The notes below the pieces were generated by a model. That model searched no databases. It was not told the DNA's origin and worked only from the letters and a program-made list of their open reading frames with translations. 64,000 bases of DNA, taken from NCBI GenBank assembly GCA_003439945.1, contig QVRM01001782.1, forward strand, positions 434,001 through 498,000, given 5' to 3'. Origin of the DNA: Dermanyssus gallinae (lineage: Eukaryota; Arthropoda; Arachnida; Mesostigmata; Dermanyssidae). Below, piece by piece: positions 42,365 through 51,520 of this stretch; the stretch's first letter is position 1; the number at the start of each line of letters is the position of its first letter. The position numbers and the translations under genes were made by a program.

Positions 42365-44360
42365 GGAACATCAACGGACTGGCAACTCGGCTAAGAAAGC
42401 ACGAGCTGAAGGTAAGACTCAACTGGAGAAACCGGACACAGAATATGAAGCTATGAAGAGCCTCCTGGAAGTCGTGAGGCAGCTCAAAATACTGAAGGAA
42501 AAACACGTTACCACTAAAGGGGACATTAAAGTTGCCATAACCAGGCTTGAAAGTAGAGCCCTGCAGCTGCAGGCCGATGTTGAAGATAAGCTGGCGGCGC
42601 AAGGCGATACCTTGAGGCAATTGCAGAAATGTAAGGACGAACTAAATGCGGTCCAAGACAACCGAATCAAAGAGGCCGAGGAATGGCAGAAAAAGACGAC
42701 ACAGGCACATGAAGAGATAGTAAAATGGAAAGCAAAAGCAGACAAACTACAGGCCGAAATCGAGAAGACAAGATCGACACGAACGTGCTCAAGGTGCCAA
42801 CAAGAAACAGAAAACAAACATAGGGACCTACAGAAGGGAAGAGATATAGAAGCCAAAATTGCAGCATTGTCCTCCCTAGAAGAGACAGCCAGATTGGTGG
42901 CGGAAGAATGGCCGGAGGAAATCTTCATGGCCACAAATCTTACAAAAGACAGCATAACAACCGACAGGGAAGCAAGGGCTATGCTCATCAATAAAGGTTC
43001 GGAGAAGGACTTAAACGTACTCAAGCAGATGAGCAACCAATTCCCACTCGCCGGCTCCGTGACTCGGCTTCCGATTGGTGGGGTGGCTGTTCTGCGCAGC
43101 AGCGAGCAATTGGAACTAGTTGACGCGGGCACGGAAGATGCAGTGGAGCCCACTGCTGCTTCAGCCAGCAGCAACACAAGACTACTTGTGATCGGTGTTG
43201 GAAGTACAGAGGATACTCCGGAACAGTTCCTGTCAAACCTCAACAAGGTCCTACAAAGATGCCATTCGGCAAGCAACAACACCACTGTGGGACTTTACAT
43301 CTCCCCAGACTGGGAGGGACAGTCAATCAGGAGAGCAGCGGAAGTCTGCTGCAGGAAAACAGGAGGAGTGGCGGAACTTGTGGCAGACGGAAGGAGCCCG
43401 GCAGCGCCAATGAAAAGCAAAGAACGAACGACTGGGTGTCAGAGTTCTATCAGGATAAAAGCAAAAGAAGGCATGTCCATGGAAGACATGATTAAAGACA
43501 TTGCTCCTCACATTAATCGAAAGGACACCGAAGTAAAGATCGGACCGGTAAAGAAAAATAAAGAAGGAGACTTAATTCTTAAAATCACAGAAAAAGGAGT
43601 CGGAGGCGGCATGTCTTTTGCCAACGCTCTGAGACAGGGAACAGGAATGGAAATAGACATTAGGGAAGCGACGGGTCCAACTCAAACTGTGGTGCTGAGG
43701 GACGTTAACCCTTTCATTCCACTAGATGAGATAGCGAAGGGATTGCGCAACTCGTTGGACCTGCATGAAACAACGAAGGTACGAGTAGACCCACCAAAGA
43801 GCAACAAGAGAGGAACATGGCAATGTTTAGTAACTTTGCCCAGTCGGGATGCTAAAAGACTCGTTGCCAAAAAAAGTACCACCATCTCAGGGCGCCTATG
43901 CAGGGCTGAAGAGTGGTTTCAAATCCCAACATGCTATAGGTGCAACTTAATAGGGCATATGGCAAGAGACTGCCAAAGTGAAGAGGCAACTGCTAAGAGG
44001 TGTTATAGATGCGGGAAGGAGGGGCACATAGCAAAGGAATGTAAGGAAACTGACTCCTCGTGCTACGTATGCAATGAGAATGATCACAAACCGCGAACTA
44101 TGGCTTGCCCGCAGTACGCAAAACTACTTAAGGAAAAGAAACAAGCCGCAAGATCGGAGGCAGAAAAAAGGGAAGCCAAGGCCCGGGAATCAAGAGCGGA
44201 GCAAAAAGAAAAGGAAGAGAAAAAAGCGGCCAGGGAACAGAGGAAGGAAGCTCAAAGAGACAAGCATACATCAGATGGCTGGCTACAAAAAGGCTCCAAA
44301 GGGGCGGCCCGTTTTCAACATTTGGAAAACGAAGGACCAAACTCCTCAGAACAACAATGA
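42351..44360 (+). CDS. R1-like ORF1 (gag-like, zinc-knuckle protein)
   Basis: 669 codons. Residues about 20-160 are strongly charged and helical (coiled-coil-like). The core from about 370 to 510 resembles the R1/SART/TRAS ORF1 body. Zinc knuckles begin at residue 528: CYRC-x4-GHMARDC, CYRCGKEGHIAKEC, then a degenerate third, CYVCNENDHKPRTMAC. A Lys/Glu/Arg-rich tail follows. Such proteins bind element RNA and direct nuclear localisation. The TGA overlaps the ORF2 ATG (ATGA at 44357), which suggests coupled termination and re-initiation, as described for the Bombyx R1-clade element SART1. Confidence 0.88.
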   Translation: MKKDEEHQRTGNSAKKARAEGKTQLEKPDTEYEAMKSLLEVVRQLKILKEKHVTTKGDIKVAITRLESRALQLQADVEDKLAAQGDTLRQLQKCKDELNAVQDNRIKEAEEWQKKTTQAHEEIVKWKAKADKLQAEIEKTRSTRTCSRCQQETENKHRDLQKGRDIEAKIAALSSLEETARLVAEEWPEEIFMATNLTKDSITTDREARAMLINKGSEKDLNVLKQMSNQFPLAGSVTRLPIGGVAVLRSSEQLELVDAGTEDAVEPTAASASSNTRLLVIGVGSTEDTPEQFLSNLNKVLQRCHSASNNTTVGLYISPDWEGQSIRRAAEVCCRKTGGVAELVADGRSPAAPMKSKERTTGCQSSIRIKAKEGMSMEDMIKDIAPHINRKDTEVKIGPVKKNKEGDLILKITEKGVGGGMSFANALRQGTGMEIDIREATGPTQTVVLRDVNPFIPLDEIAKGLRNSLDLHETTKVRVDPPKSNKRGTWQCLVTLPSRDAKRLVAKKSTTISGRLCRAEEWFQIPTCYRCNLIGHMARDCQSEEATAKRCYRCGKEGHIAKECKETDSSCYVCNENDHKPRTMACPQYAKLLKEKKQAARSEAEKREAKARESRAEQKEKEEKKAAREQRKEAQRDKHTSDGWLQKGSKGAARFQHLENEGPNSSEQQ

Positions 44361-45013
44361 ACAGAACCAAAATAATACAAGTAAATTGCAACAGGAGTAA
44401 ATACGCGCATGACATGGTCGAAGAGATAGCCTTAAGAAGAGGAGCCAAGCTAGTAGCGGTGAGCGAACCAAATCAAGCGATGGCAACAAACAAAACCGAG
44501 TGGTTTTCAGATCAAACTAAAAGTGCAGTAATCATAAACACCGGCTCCATGCAAATCATAAGGCATGGAAGCGGGCACGGGTTTGTATGGGTGGAACTGC
44601 TAGAAGGGTGGAGGCTGTACTCTTGTTACAGCAGCCCCAACGGCAGCCTGGACGAACTCGAACATCTACTGAGTGAAATCGGCGCATCAATAAAAGAAAC
44701 CACAAACGGAAAGGGCGTAGTAGTAACAGGAGACTTCAATGCGGCGTCGGAAACATGGGGGTCGCGGCGAGCGAACAAGAGAGGGAAAATCTTGATTGAA
44801 TGGGCAGCCAGCCTGGACCTGTATATACAAAACGATGGCAAAGACCCGACCTTCCACAGAGCCGGACATCAGTCAACGGTCGATCTAACGCTATGCAACG
44901 ATACAATGGTTAACAAAATGAAAGAATGGATCGTGCTCACTGAGGAAGAAAACCTCAGCGATCACTATTGTATTGAGTTCACGGTGGAACTGCAGCAAAA
45001 ACGTTGCCTATAA
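44357..45013 (+). CDS. R1-like ORF2, endonuclease domain
   Basis: It starts ATG overlapping the ORF1 stop. Motifs: IIQVNCNRSKYAHDM (the QVN-N-R-x-x-x-A-xD start typical of the R1 clade), KLVAVSEPNQ (metal-binding Glu), LYSCYSSPNGSLDELE, GVVVTGDFNAASETWGSRRA (GDFNA-x-x-x-WGS hallmark), QSTVDLTLCN, and ENLSDHYCIEF (SDH). All catalytic blocks are present. The frame ends at 45013 after a one-base phase change near 44985; the next frame continues the protein. This is the nuclease that nicks the target. Confidence 0.9.
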   Translation: MNRTKIIQVNCNRSKYAHDMVEEIALRRGAKLVAVSEPNQAMATNKTEWFSDQTKSAVIINTGSMQIIRHGSGHGFVWVELLEGWRLYSCYSSPNGSLDELEHLLSEIGASIKETTNGKGVVVTGDFNAASETWGSRRANKRGKILIEWAASLDLYIQNDGKDPTFHRAGHQSTVDLTLCNDTMVNKMKEWIVLTEEENLSDHYCIEFTVELQQKRCL

Positions 45014-47457
45014 GAACCAAAACGTACTTCAGGATCAAGGACGAAGAGGTCTTCAAGAAAGAGCTCAAGAAGGCAATCCTCAAAGCTTCCCCCCACACCC
45101 CAGAAGAACTGCACGACACTCTCATCAGGGCCTGCACCAGGGCTACCAAGCCCCCTCACCCAAGAAGGGCTACATGTCAACCGAAATATTGGTGGAACAA
45201 AGTCATAGCGCAGAAACGGGCAGATTGTAACAAAGCCAAAAGGAAGCTCAAAACACGCCATAGGACCAGGGAGGCCGAGATCCTCGCCTTAGACAATTAT
45301 AGAAGATGTAGGGTGCTTTTAAAGAACGAAATAGCAGAAAGCAAAAAGCTATGGTGGCGTCAAAAGGTAAATGACATAAATGACGAACCATGGGGAAAAC
45401 CCTACAAAATGATCAGGGGGATAGGCGCGCAGGCCCCAAAAGTTTTAATGCCAGACACAGAGATCGTACAGATTTTAAACAAACTCTTTCCACAAGACGC
45501 ACATTTTAACAGAGAGACTTTCGTAAGAAGAGGGACAACCCCAGAAGAGTTCCCGCCTATCACGCGTGCAGAGGTAATAATGGCAGCTGAGAGGCTAAAG
45601 CCAGGGAAATCTCCAGGGCCCGACGGCATTCCGCCTTTGGCGGTAAAAATGCTTTTTAACGAACACCCTGATTTGGTAGCGACAGTACTTACTAAGGCGA
45701 TGGCAAGTGGCAAAATGCCTAAAGACTGGAAGAGGGCGGAGGTGATTTTGATTCCCAAAAGTAGCGGAGGGTACAGACCCATATGTCTCTTGAACACCCT
45801 GGCAAAAGGATATGAAGCAATTTTAGAACACAGACTTAGGACGTTTGCGGAACAGAATGATCTTCTATCGGCCAACCAATACGGATTTCGCAAGAACAGA
45901 TCAGTTCTCACAGCAATTCAACGAATAACAACCAAAGCTGACTTGCTGCACAGTTTTCCAATATACAAACGGAAACTTCTTGTGGCTGTCCTTCTGGATG
46001 TCAAAAACGCTTTCAACAGTCTGCCGTGGAAAGAGATTTTAGGAACCCTGGTGAGAAAAGCGGTCCCTCCGTTTCTGGTGAGAGCCGTCTCGGGATACTT
46101 GGAAGACAGAAGAGTTTTTAACGGCACGGTGGAGATAGACATGACAGCAGGAGTTCCGCAAGGATCAATCCTGGGCCCCCTGCTCTGGAACATAACATAT
46201 GACGACGTCTTAAGACAGAAAGATCTCCCACAGGGAGTAGAGATGATTGCGTACGCGGATGACTTGGCCGTTATTATTCAAGCAAAGACAGAGGAAGAGC
46301 TAGAGTTAAAGACAAACATGGCTCTCCGGTCGACAAAAATATGGATGGATAAAGCTGGGCTACAGCTGGCCCCGGAAAAGAGTGAAGCCATTCTCTTGAC
46401 AGGAAGAAAAAAAGTGGGCAGCATAAAACTGATGGTGGGGGGCCAGGAGATCAAGCAAGTAACAGAAGCCAGATACCTTGGTGTCCTACTAGAAAAGGGT
46501 CTCAGGGGCGCAAGTCATATCAGGAAATGCACGGCTAAGGCAACTAAAGCGGCTAACGCTATAGGCAAGATCCTTCCAAATTCATACGGGCCGCGGGAGT
46601 GTCGGCGACGACTATTAATGTCGGTTACCGAATCAATTGCACTTTTCGCGGCGCCAGTCTGGCTGCAGAACACCCTAAAAACGACGACGGCAAGAAAGGC
46701 CCTGAGAAATACGCAGAGAATAGGGGCGCTTAGAATCCTGCAGGCCTACCGTACGGTTAGCACAAACGCAGCCCTGGTACTGGCTGGTTCCCCACCTTGG
46801 GACTTAATAGTAAACGAAAGGAAAAGGATTTGGGAAGCAGGGGGTGAGTCCAGCAAAGAAATTGAGAGGGAAAAGACGATAAGAGCGTGGCAAGAAGAAT
46901 GGGACGCCATACCCATAGGCTCACCGGGCCATTCACTTCGCTTGCTCATCCCGGACATCAAAAAGTGGATAGACCGCCCGGCAGGGGAACTAAACTTTTT
47001 CCTTACGCAGTGTCTCACTGGCCATGGTGACTTTCAAAGTTATCTCTTTCGTATTGGCAAAGCTCCCTCGGCAACCTGCGTGCACTGTGCGGACGGCGTC
47101 GACGATGACCCCGAGCACACTCTCCTAAAATGCAACGGACTAGAGCAGGCAAGGACAACTGCCATAGCGCTGCTAAGATTGAAATGGTCCAGAGAAGAAG
47201 AAAAACGAGGAGCCAGAACACCGGACCCGCCAAGAAGTAACATGAAAATGTTTGTAGAGTACATATGCAGCACAGCATCAGCATGGAAGATGGGCGAGGA
47301 AATGGCAACTGCAGTAATGAAAAAGAAAACCGAGCTCGGCAAGTACAGAAGAGAACGGATAGCGCTTACGACATCAACAGATGACGTGGCTTGTATTCAG
47401 ACGGGTTCGCAGGTGTTGGGACAAGCACGTCGGACCGGTGGGGGAACCCGTGAGTGA
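45004..47457 (+). CDS. R1-like ORF2, reverse transcriptase and CCHC tail
   Basis: 817 open codons. Order: linker QPKYWWNKVIAQKRADC; GKSPGPDGIPPLAVK; RAEVILIPKSSGGYRPIC; NQYGFRKNRSVLTAI; VAVLLDVKNAFNSLPW (motif A); AGVPQGSILGPLLWNI (motif B); MIAYADDLAVII (YADD at residues 417-420); TEARYLGVLLEKGLRGASH (thumb). The tail has C692-x2-C695-x9-H705-x4-C710. All polymerase residues are intact and no internal stop is seen, so this copy decayed little. GVPQGSILGP and the CCHC at the end are the R1-clade pattern. No ATG lies at the frame start; the domain is a continuation of the endonuclease frame. Confidence 0.9.
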   Translation: MPIRTKTYFRIKDEEVFKKELKKAILKASPHTPEELHDTLIRACTRATKPPHPRRATCQPKYWWNKVIAQKRADCNKAKRKLKTRHRTREAEILALDNYRRCRVLLKNEIAESKKLWWRQKVNDINDEPWGKPYKMIRGIGAQAPKVLMPDTEIVQILNKLFPQDAHFNRETFVRRGTTPEEFPPITRAEVIMAAERLKPGKSPGPDGIPPLAVKMLFNEHPDLVATVLTKAMASGKMPKDWKRAEVILIPKSSGGYRPICLLNTLAKGYEAILEHRLRTFAEQNDLLSANQYGFRKNRSVLTAIQRITTKADLLHSFPIYKRKLLVAVLLDVKNAFNSLPWKEILGTLVRKAVPPFLVRAVSGYLEDRRVFNGTVEIDMTAGVPQGSILGPLLWNITYDDVLRQKDLPQGVEMIAYADDLAVIIQAKTEEELELKTNMALRSTKIWMDKAGLQLAPEKSEAILLTGRKKVGSIKLMVGGQEIKQVTEARYLGVLLEKGLRGASHIRKCTAKATKAANAIGKILPNSYGPRECRRRLLMSVTESIALFAAPVWLQNTLKTTTARKALRNTQRIGALRILQAYRTVSTNAALVLAGSPPWDLIVNERKRIWEAGGESSKEIEREKTIRAWQEEWDAIPIGSPGHSLRLLIPDIKKWIDRPAGELNFFLTQCLTGHGDFQSYLFRIGKAPSATCVHCADGVDDDPEHTLLKCNGLEQARTTAIALLRLKWSREEEKRGARTPDPPRSNMKMFVEYICSTASAWKMGEEMATAVMKKKTELGKYRRERIALTTSTDDVACIQTGSQVLGQARRTGGGTRE

Positions 47458-47495
47458 CCTCGGCCAAATGATCCGGTAGGCGCTCGCCACTTCTC

Positions 47496-47538
47496 CTAAT
47501 GGCCCATAGTACTGTTCTATGGATATCTGGGCCATTAG
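47496..47538 (+). repeat. 11-bp perfect stem in R1-like 3' UTR
   Basis: CTAATGGCCCA (47496-47506) pairs with TGGGCCATTAG (47528-47538). An inner ATAG/CTAT pairing extends the stem. It occupies the same place as the 24-bp hairpin of copy 2. Confidence 0.85.
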
Positions 47539-47567
47539 AGAGTGAAGCTTAAGGGGGGAGTAGTGTT

Positions 47568-47640
47568 TAGCGGGTAGGGGTCTTGGCGGACCAACATCCA
47601 ACCGCTAGGGTCGAGTCCCACACTGCTCGAGAGGGGGGAA
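47568..47640 (+). other. tRNA-like 3' end of R1-like element
   Basis: TAGCGGGTAGG (47568-47578) resembles a pol III A box and GGGTCGAGTCC (47608-47618) a B box, 40 nt apart as in tRNAs. GAGTCCCACACTG (47613-47625) is conserved in copy 2. It could be a folded 3' recognition structure rather than a promoter. Confidence 0.5.
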
Positions 47641-47700
47641 TACCTCGTACTCGTAGCGTGCGTAAAAGCATTCACTCTCCTCCACAAAAAAAAAAAAAAA

Positions 47701-48272
47701 CTAAAAACTATAAAACATAAAACAAAGACAATACCAATAAACAATAACGGAACCATGTGTTTACTATAATGAGAAAAAATAGTTGAAAGAAAGATAAAAA
47801 TTTTTTTTAAGGAAACGCTTTTGGTACGATAACTACATACTATATATATGTATATATAAGACCACAAGAGCACGTGCAGTGTGCTGTTGTTGCTGACGTC
47901 CAACTATTACTTCCTGCAATTTACGCAGTTTTCGAAATTAACAGACGAGGAAAAGAGACTTAAGTCATATCTGCATGCATTTCCAGCTAAAATTCATAGA
48001 GGAATTATATTAACGTGCCGGTCGTGCATTACGCAACTTAAAATACAGGAGGCATCTATTGAATTCATGCTATTGCCATGGAATATTTACAAACTACTTG
48101 TTGAACACATCTCGTCAGTCTATCTATAAGCTCGAACATATTCTCTACGGCTTTACGAACATGACAATTAGGTGGATCCTCTCGCCTTCTATCACCATGC
48201 AGTTGTCTTCTTCAATTGTGGCCCGTAGGGTTAGCTCGAGTAGCAAGTCTGTGCGCCGCGTAGTATCCTTAA

Positions 48273-48311
<39 letters not shown>

Positions 48312-48409
48312 ATGTTTGTTTATTCACCATTATTGGTAGATTCTCACAATATTTACGGGCTATTCCGCTCAAGTACGTCAATTACAGCAGCTAATACAGT
48401 CGTTGATTT
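47701..48409. other. Non-coding spacer with (TA)n
   Basis: AT-rich, with (TA)n at 48277-48309. No coding motif is seen. Confidence 0.6.
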
Positions 48410-49479
48410 GGAAACATTTTCCCTTTAGGCAGAGGTATTGGTGGTATCCGTGCCAAGTTATTTTGCAAATTATTGCTCTGTTCTGTTGCAGATATTTTTT
48501 TCATCTGTTGCTAAGAAAAGCGGATCCATCTGTAAAATTGTTGATTACAAAGTTCCAGTTTTGCCGTTTTCTGTGTTCCTTGTATGCCTCAAAGCGTGGT
48601 AATTACGGTGCTCTAGGTCTTCTATTAATGTGGACTCATTGCACATTTGCAGCACCAGCGTAGACGAGGCAGTTTTTGATAAGCCAAGCGCTCTTTTAAG
48701 AAACATAGTTTTAATCTTGTCGATATTCTTGAGGTTTCTTAATGTTGACTGGGATGATATAGGTCTGAGGCAATATGATACTGTGGAAAAGATCTTGAGC
48801 TTAAATATAGTGAGTACAGTCTTAAGGTCAACTTGCCGGAGATCCTTCATTATCATGGTTAAGGACACCGACTTTACTCTAATTTCTTTAATATGTCTAG
48901 TAAAACACAGTTTGGGCGCCAGTGTTACTCCCAAATATCTGAAGTTGTGGACCAACTCTAGTGCATGCCCACTTATCTTTATGCTATAGTCACCTTGAGC
49001 ATATGTTCCTCCACTGCTAAAACGCATCACTTTTGTTTTCGACACGTTGATGTTCAGCTTATTTTCGCAACACCATCGTGCAGTCTCATTCAAGTCAAAT
49101 TGGAGGTGCAGTCTCGATTTTCCCTTAATAACTAAGTCGTCTGCATAAAACACGTGGTGAGCTTTTACTTCTCGGAGGCACTTTCCAAGGCCAGCTGCGT
49201 ATAGTATGAATAAAAATGGGATGGCTGTATCACCCTGTGGCACGCCAATTGTCTGAGAGACCTCCTTAGCAATTACGTGAGCTCCGTTTAAAATTGTGAC
49301 ACGTTGGCCGGCTAAAATATCTCGGATAAGGTCATACATTCGGCCTTTAATATTGAAATCTTCACGCAGAGTGAGTAAAAGCCGATCTCTCGGTACTGCA
49401 TCAAAAGCTGTTTTAAAATCAATAAAAGCCGCGTAAGTCACATCTTGTTTTCGAGTCTCTAGGTGTTCTATTACTTCCG
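48410..49479 (-). pseudogene. Family B copy 2, 3' half of reverse transcriptase
   Basis: Minus strand from 49479: VIEHLETRKQ, TYAAFIDFKTAFDAVPRDR (motif A), QTIGVPQGDTAIPFLFILYA (motif B), HHVFYADDLVIKGKSRLHLQ (motif C) and FRYLGVTLAPKLCFTRH (thumb), then in other frames FTDGSAF and TWHGYHQYLCLK. It aligns throughout with the 33-34 kb copy. The terminal CVCSFC motif and 3' UTR are missing, so it is cut at about 48410. The reading continues across the family A insertion at 49480-51520: L-T-D-V on the far side joins I-E-H-L here. Confidence 0.9.
49470..49479. repeat. Target-site duplication, left (family A into family B)
   Basis: ATTACTTCCG, with ATTACATCCG at 51521-51530. One substitution has occurred since insertion. 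Confidence 0.85.
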
Positions 49480-49601
49480 AACATGCGAGGCGAGAGGAAG
49501 CCCGTCTGCTTGAACGAGCAGAAAGGGAGCCCCATGCCTACATAAACCGCTCTCGTAAGGGGATACGGCACTCACTGAGTGACGAGCAGGTAGAGCGTCA
49601 C

Positions 49602-50510
49602 TTGACTAATCTGCTGTTCGACCCTCACGTAAAAAACTCATCCGCGGAGGTTCAGTATCCACTTACACTTGAGCAGCACACAATGAATCTTCCCTTTGAG
49701 GAAGAAGAAGTATGCCGAGTTATCCGATCCCTTCCTAGATGGAAAAGTAGTGGGCCAGATCGGGTTACTACAAACATTGGGTGCAATCGGAGCCGCTCTT
49801 GAAGGGGATCCTCTGTGATTTCTTTAATATAATTATGGAGGAAGGGCGAATGCCCAGAGTTTGGCACATTTCCAGACTTTCTCTGTTGTTCAAGGGTAAA
49901 CACGGCGACCATAGAAGTGACTCAAATCTGTACCGGGGAGTGGCGTCGGAGCGAACGCTCAAGAAAATATTCTGTAAGCTGATTATTGAAAGGATTGCAA
50001 ATGTAGCAAACCATGCTTTGCCTCCCGAGCAGTTCGGATTTAGAAAAGGCATAGGGACCCGCGACGCCATCCACGTTTTGCAATCCGAAGTAGAGCGGGC
50101 GGTGTCTCGTACAGGAGGCCACCTGTATGCAGTCTTCATTGACTGCGTCAAGGCCTTTGGCAAGGCTCCGCGCGATTTTATGATCGATTGTTTTTGACAG
50201 ATTGGCAAAGGTGGAGCTTTTCTGCGAGTAATTTTAAGTTTTTTCGACGATGATACACTGTTGGTCGAGGGAAGGAGCGGCGTGCGTGAGCTAACGCAGA
50301 ATGATGGGACTCCTTAGGGGGACCCACTAAGCTGCATCTCGTTCACGCTGCTTCTGGCCGACCTTGTTCAATACGTGCGTCAAGAGTTTCAGCATGCCGT
50401 GGTAGTGATGTATGCTGATGACATCGTTGTTGCTCATCGTAACATTGGTGCCATCTCGCGCATTATCGCTATGATAGAGGCGTATCTCATGAAAAAAGGT
50501 CGTTAGTTCG
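49602..50510 (+). pseudogene. Family A reverse transcriptase (nested copy)
   Basis: Blocks: VCRVIRSLPRWKSSGPDRV (frame change about 49765), RVWHISRLSLLFKGKHGD, NLYRGVASERTLKKIFCK, PPEQFGFRKGIGTRDAI, YAVFIDCVKAFGKAPRD (motif A), GTP-stop-GDPLSCISFTLLLADL (motif B; the Gln codon is now TAG at about 50316), and VVVMYADDIVVAHRN (motif C at 50411-50422, intact). Unlike the 10 kb copy it keeps the YADD box. Point stops and frameshifts make it inactive. Confidence 0.85.
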
Positions 50511-50562
50511 TCGCGGTGGGCGTTTAGCTGCAAACGACGTTATTCGTTGCTGCGAGAGGCCA

Positions 50563-51462
50563 TTGGAGTTTGTAAACTCTTTCCTATACTCGGATCTCCG
50601 GATTCACTACAGGGGAACATCGTTTACTACACACATCGAGAACAGTGTTAACTCGGCACTGGCAGCTCTCTACGGAGGGGTCGGAGATGTACGGCGACTG
50701 TCCGTCGGTACGGCAGTGCGTTTGTTTATGTTAAAAACTCTGCCAAAGTTGGCGTATAGTTTAGATAGAGTGTGGAAACACCTATCTCAAGCTAATTTGT
50801 ATTTGCTTAAAAAGTGCTTCACACTATACATGAAGCGAGTACTCTTTCAATCAAGGCGAGAAGCCGCTTCGTGTATGCATTGTCGGACTGAGCGCCGATG
50901 GTGGAGATGCTTTGGCTTAGGCTGGTATGCCGTCGAGCCCGGTGGCGTAGTGGATTAAGTCTCCGCCTCGCAACCGGAGGAGACACATAGGTGCGCGGGT
51001 TCGAACCCCACCGCTGCACATTTGCATTTATGGGGGTCCGTCTATGAAGCAATGTGAAAAACAGTTCCGTGGACGTTAAATCTTGGCTGAGGGTCAGCCC
51101 GAAAACTTTAGGCTGGTATGCCATTGACGGAGCCACTTAACCATTTCTTGGGAGAGTGGCGACGCAAATTCACGGAAGCAGCGACGGAAGTAAGAACGCT
51201 CGACGTCTTTAAGTCTCCTTGGTTGTGGGCCGGGGTGGCCTGCGATGACAGGCATGTATATACCAGGTACATCGTACACGGGTTCCATCCCCTTGTATGC
51301 TCCCGTAGGGAGTTTCATGAAGACTATATTACTCAGTGTATTTGTCGGTTCTGCTCGCAGCAATGCGCTAAGTACCACGCGGTTGATTGTCCGGCACTGC
51401 AACGAATATCTTCACACTTCTTCTCTCGGTGGAACGGCAAAACAACAAGTGTTTATGTTTAA
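50563..51462 (+). pseudogene. Family A ORF2 C-terminal region, split by a SINE
   Basis: MEFVNSFLYSDLRIHYRGTSF (thumb), ALYGGVGDVRRLSVGTAVRL and HLSQANLYLLKKCFTLYMKR run to about 50930. After the SINE (50932-51107) the sequence resumes: RRKFTEAATEVRTLDVFKSP, DRHVYTRYIVHGF, CICRFC-x6-YHAVDC. The order and spacing match 10.5-11.2 kb. Confidence 0.85.
50932..51107 (+). mobile_element. tRNA-derived SINE, copy 1 (176 bp)
   Basis: GAGCCCGGTGGCGTAGTGGA carries a pol III A box (TGGCGTAGTGG) and GGTTCGAACCCC is a perfect B box; a tRNA-unrelated body ends ..GTCAGCCCGAAAACT. It is flanked by the 15-bp duplication TTAGGCTGGTATGCC at 50917-50931 and 51108-51122. It inserted into the family A copy. Confidence 0.93.
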
Positions 51463-51520
51463 TAATAGCATGAACTATTTTGTACATACTCTATTTGAGT
51501 GAAATAAATATGATTGATTG

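Larger units (their letters stand above)
42024..47700 (+). mobile_element. R1-clade non-LTR retrotransposon, nearly complete (family D copy 1)
   Basis: About 5.65 kb from the 5' UTR (GGAAGAAGGCGGT after a 22-nt poly-A at 42024-42045) to a 15-nt poly-A at 47686-47700. ORF1 and ORF2 overlap at ATGA (44357-44360). ORF1 has three zinc knuckles; ORF2 has endonuclease, reverse transcriptase and a C-terminal CCHC. The only disruptions I see are a frame change at about 42355 in ORF1 and one at about 44985 in ORF2. R1-clade elements are often target-specific; here both ends sit in A-rich DNA and no clear target duplication is visible. Confidence 0.88.
49480..51520 (+). mobile_element. Family A non-LTR retrotransposon, 5'-truncated, nested in family B
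   Basis: 2.04 kb including a 176-bp SINE. It begins at the linker (ACATGCGAGGCGAGAGGAAG, equivalent to about 9750 of the 8.9 kb copy) and ends GAGTGAAATAAATATGATTG plus ATTG repeats. It contains reverse transcriptase and a C-terminal Cys/His motif in several frames. It interrupts the family B motif A region exactly at a 10-bp target duplication. Confidence 0.92.

Noticed and set aside
42419..43285. 288-codon minus frame under the R1-like ORF1
   Set aside because: Ser/Cys/Leu-rich antisense shadow of a charged coding region; no homology signal.
50932..51025. Functional tRNA gene
   Set aside because: A and B boxes are present, but the copy is part of a 176-bp unit with target duplication and sister copies at 55.0 and 55.3 kb, so it is a SINE.
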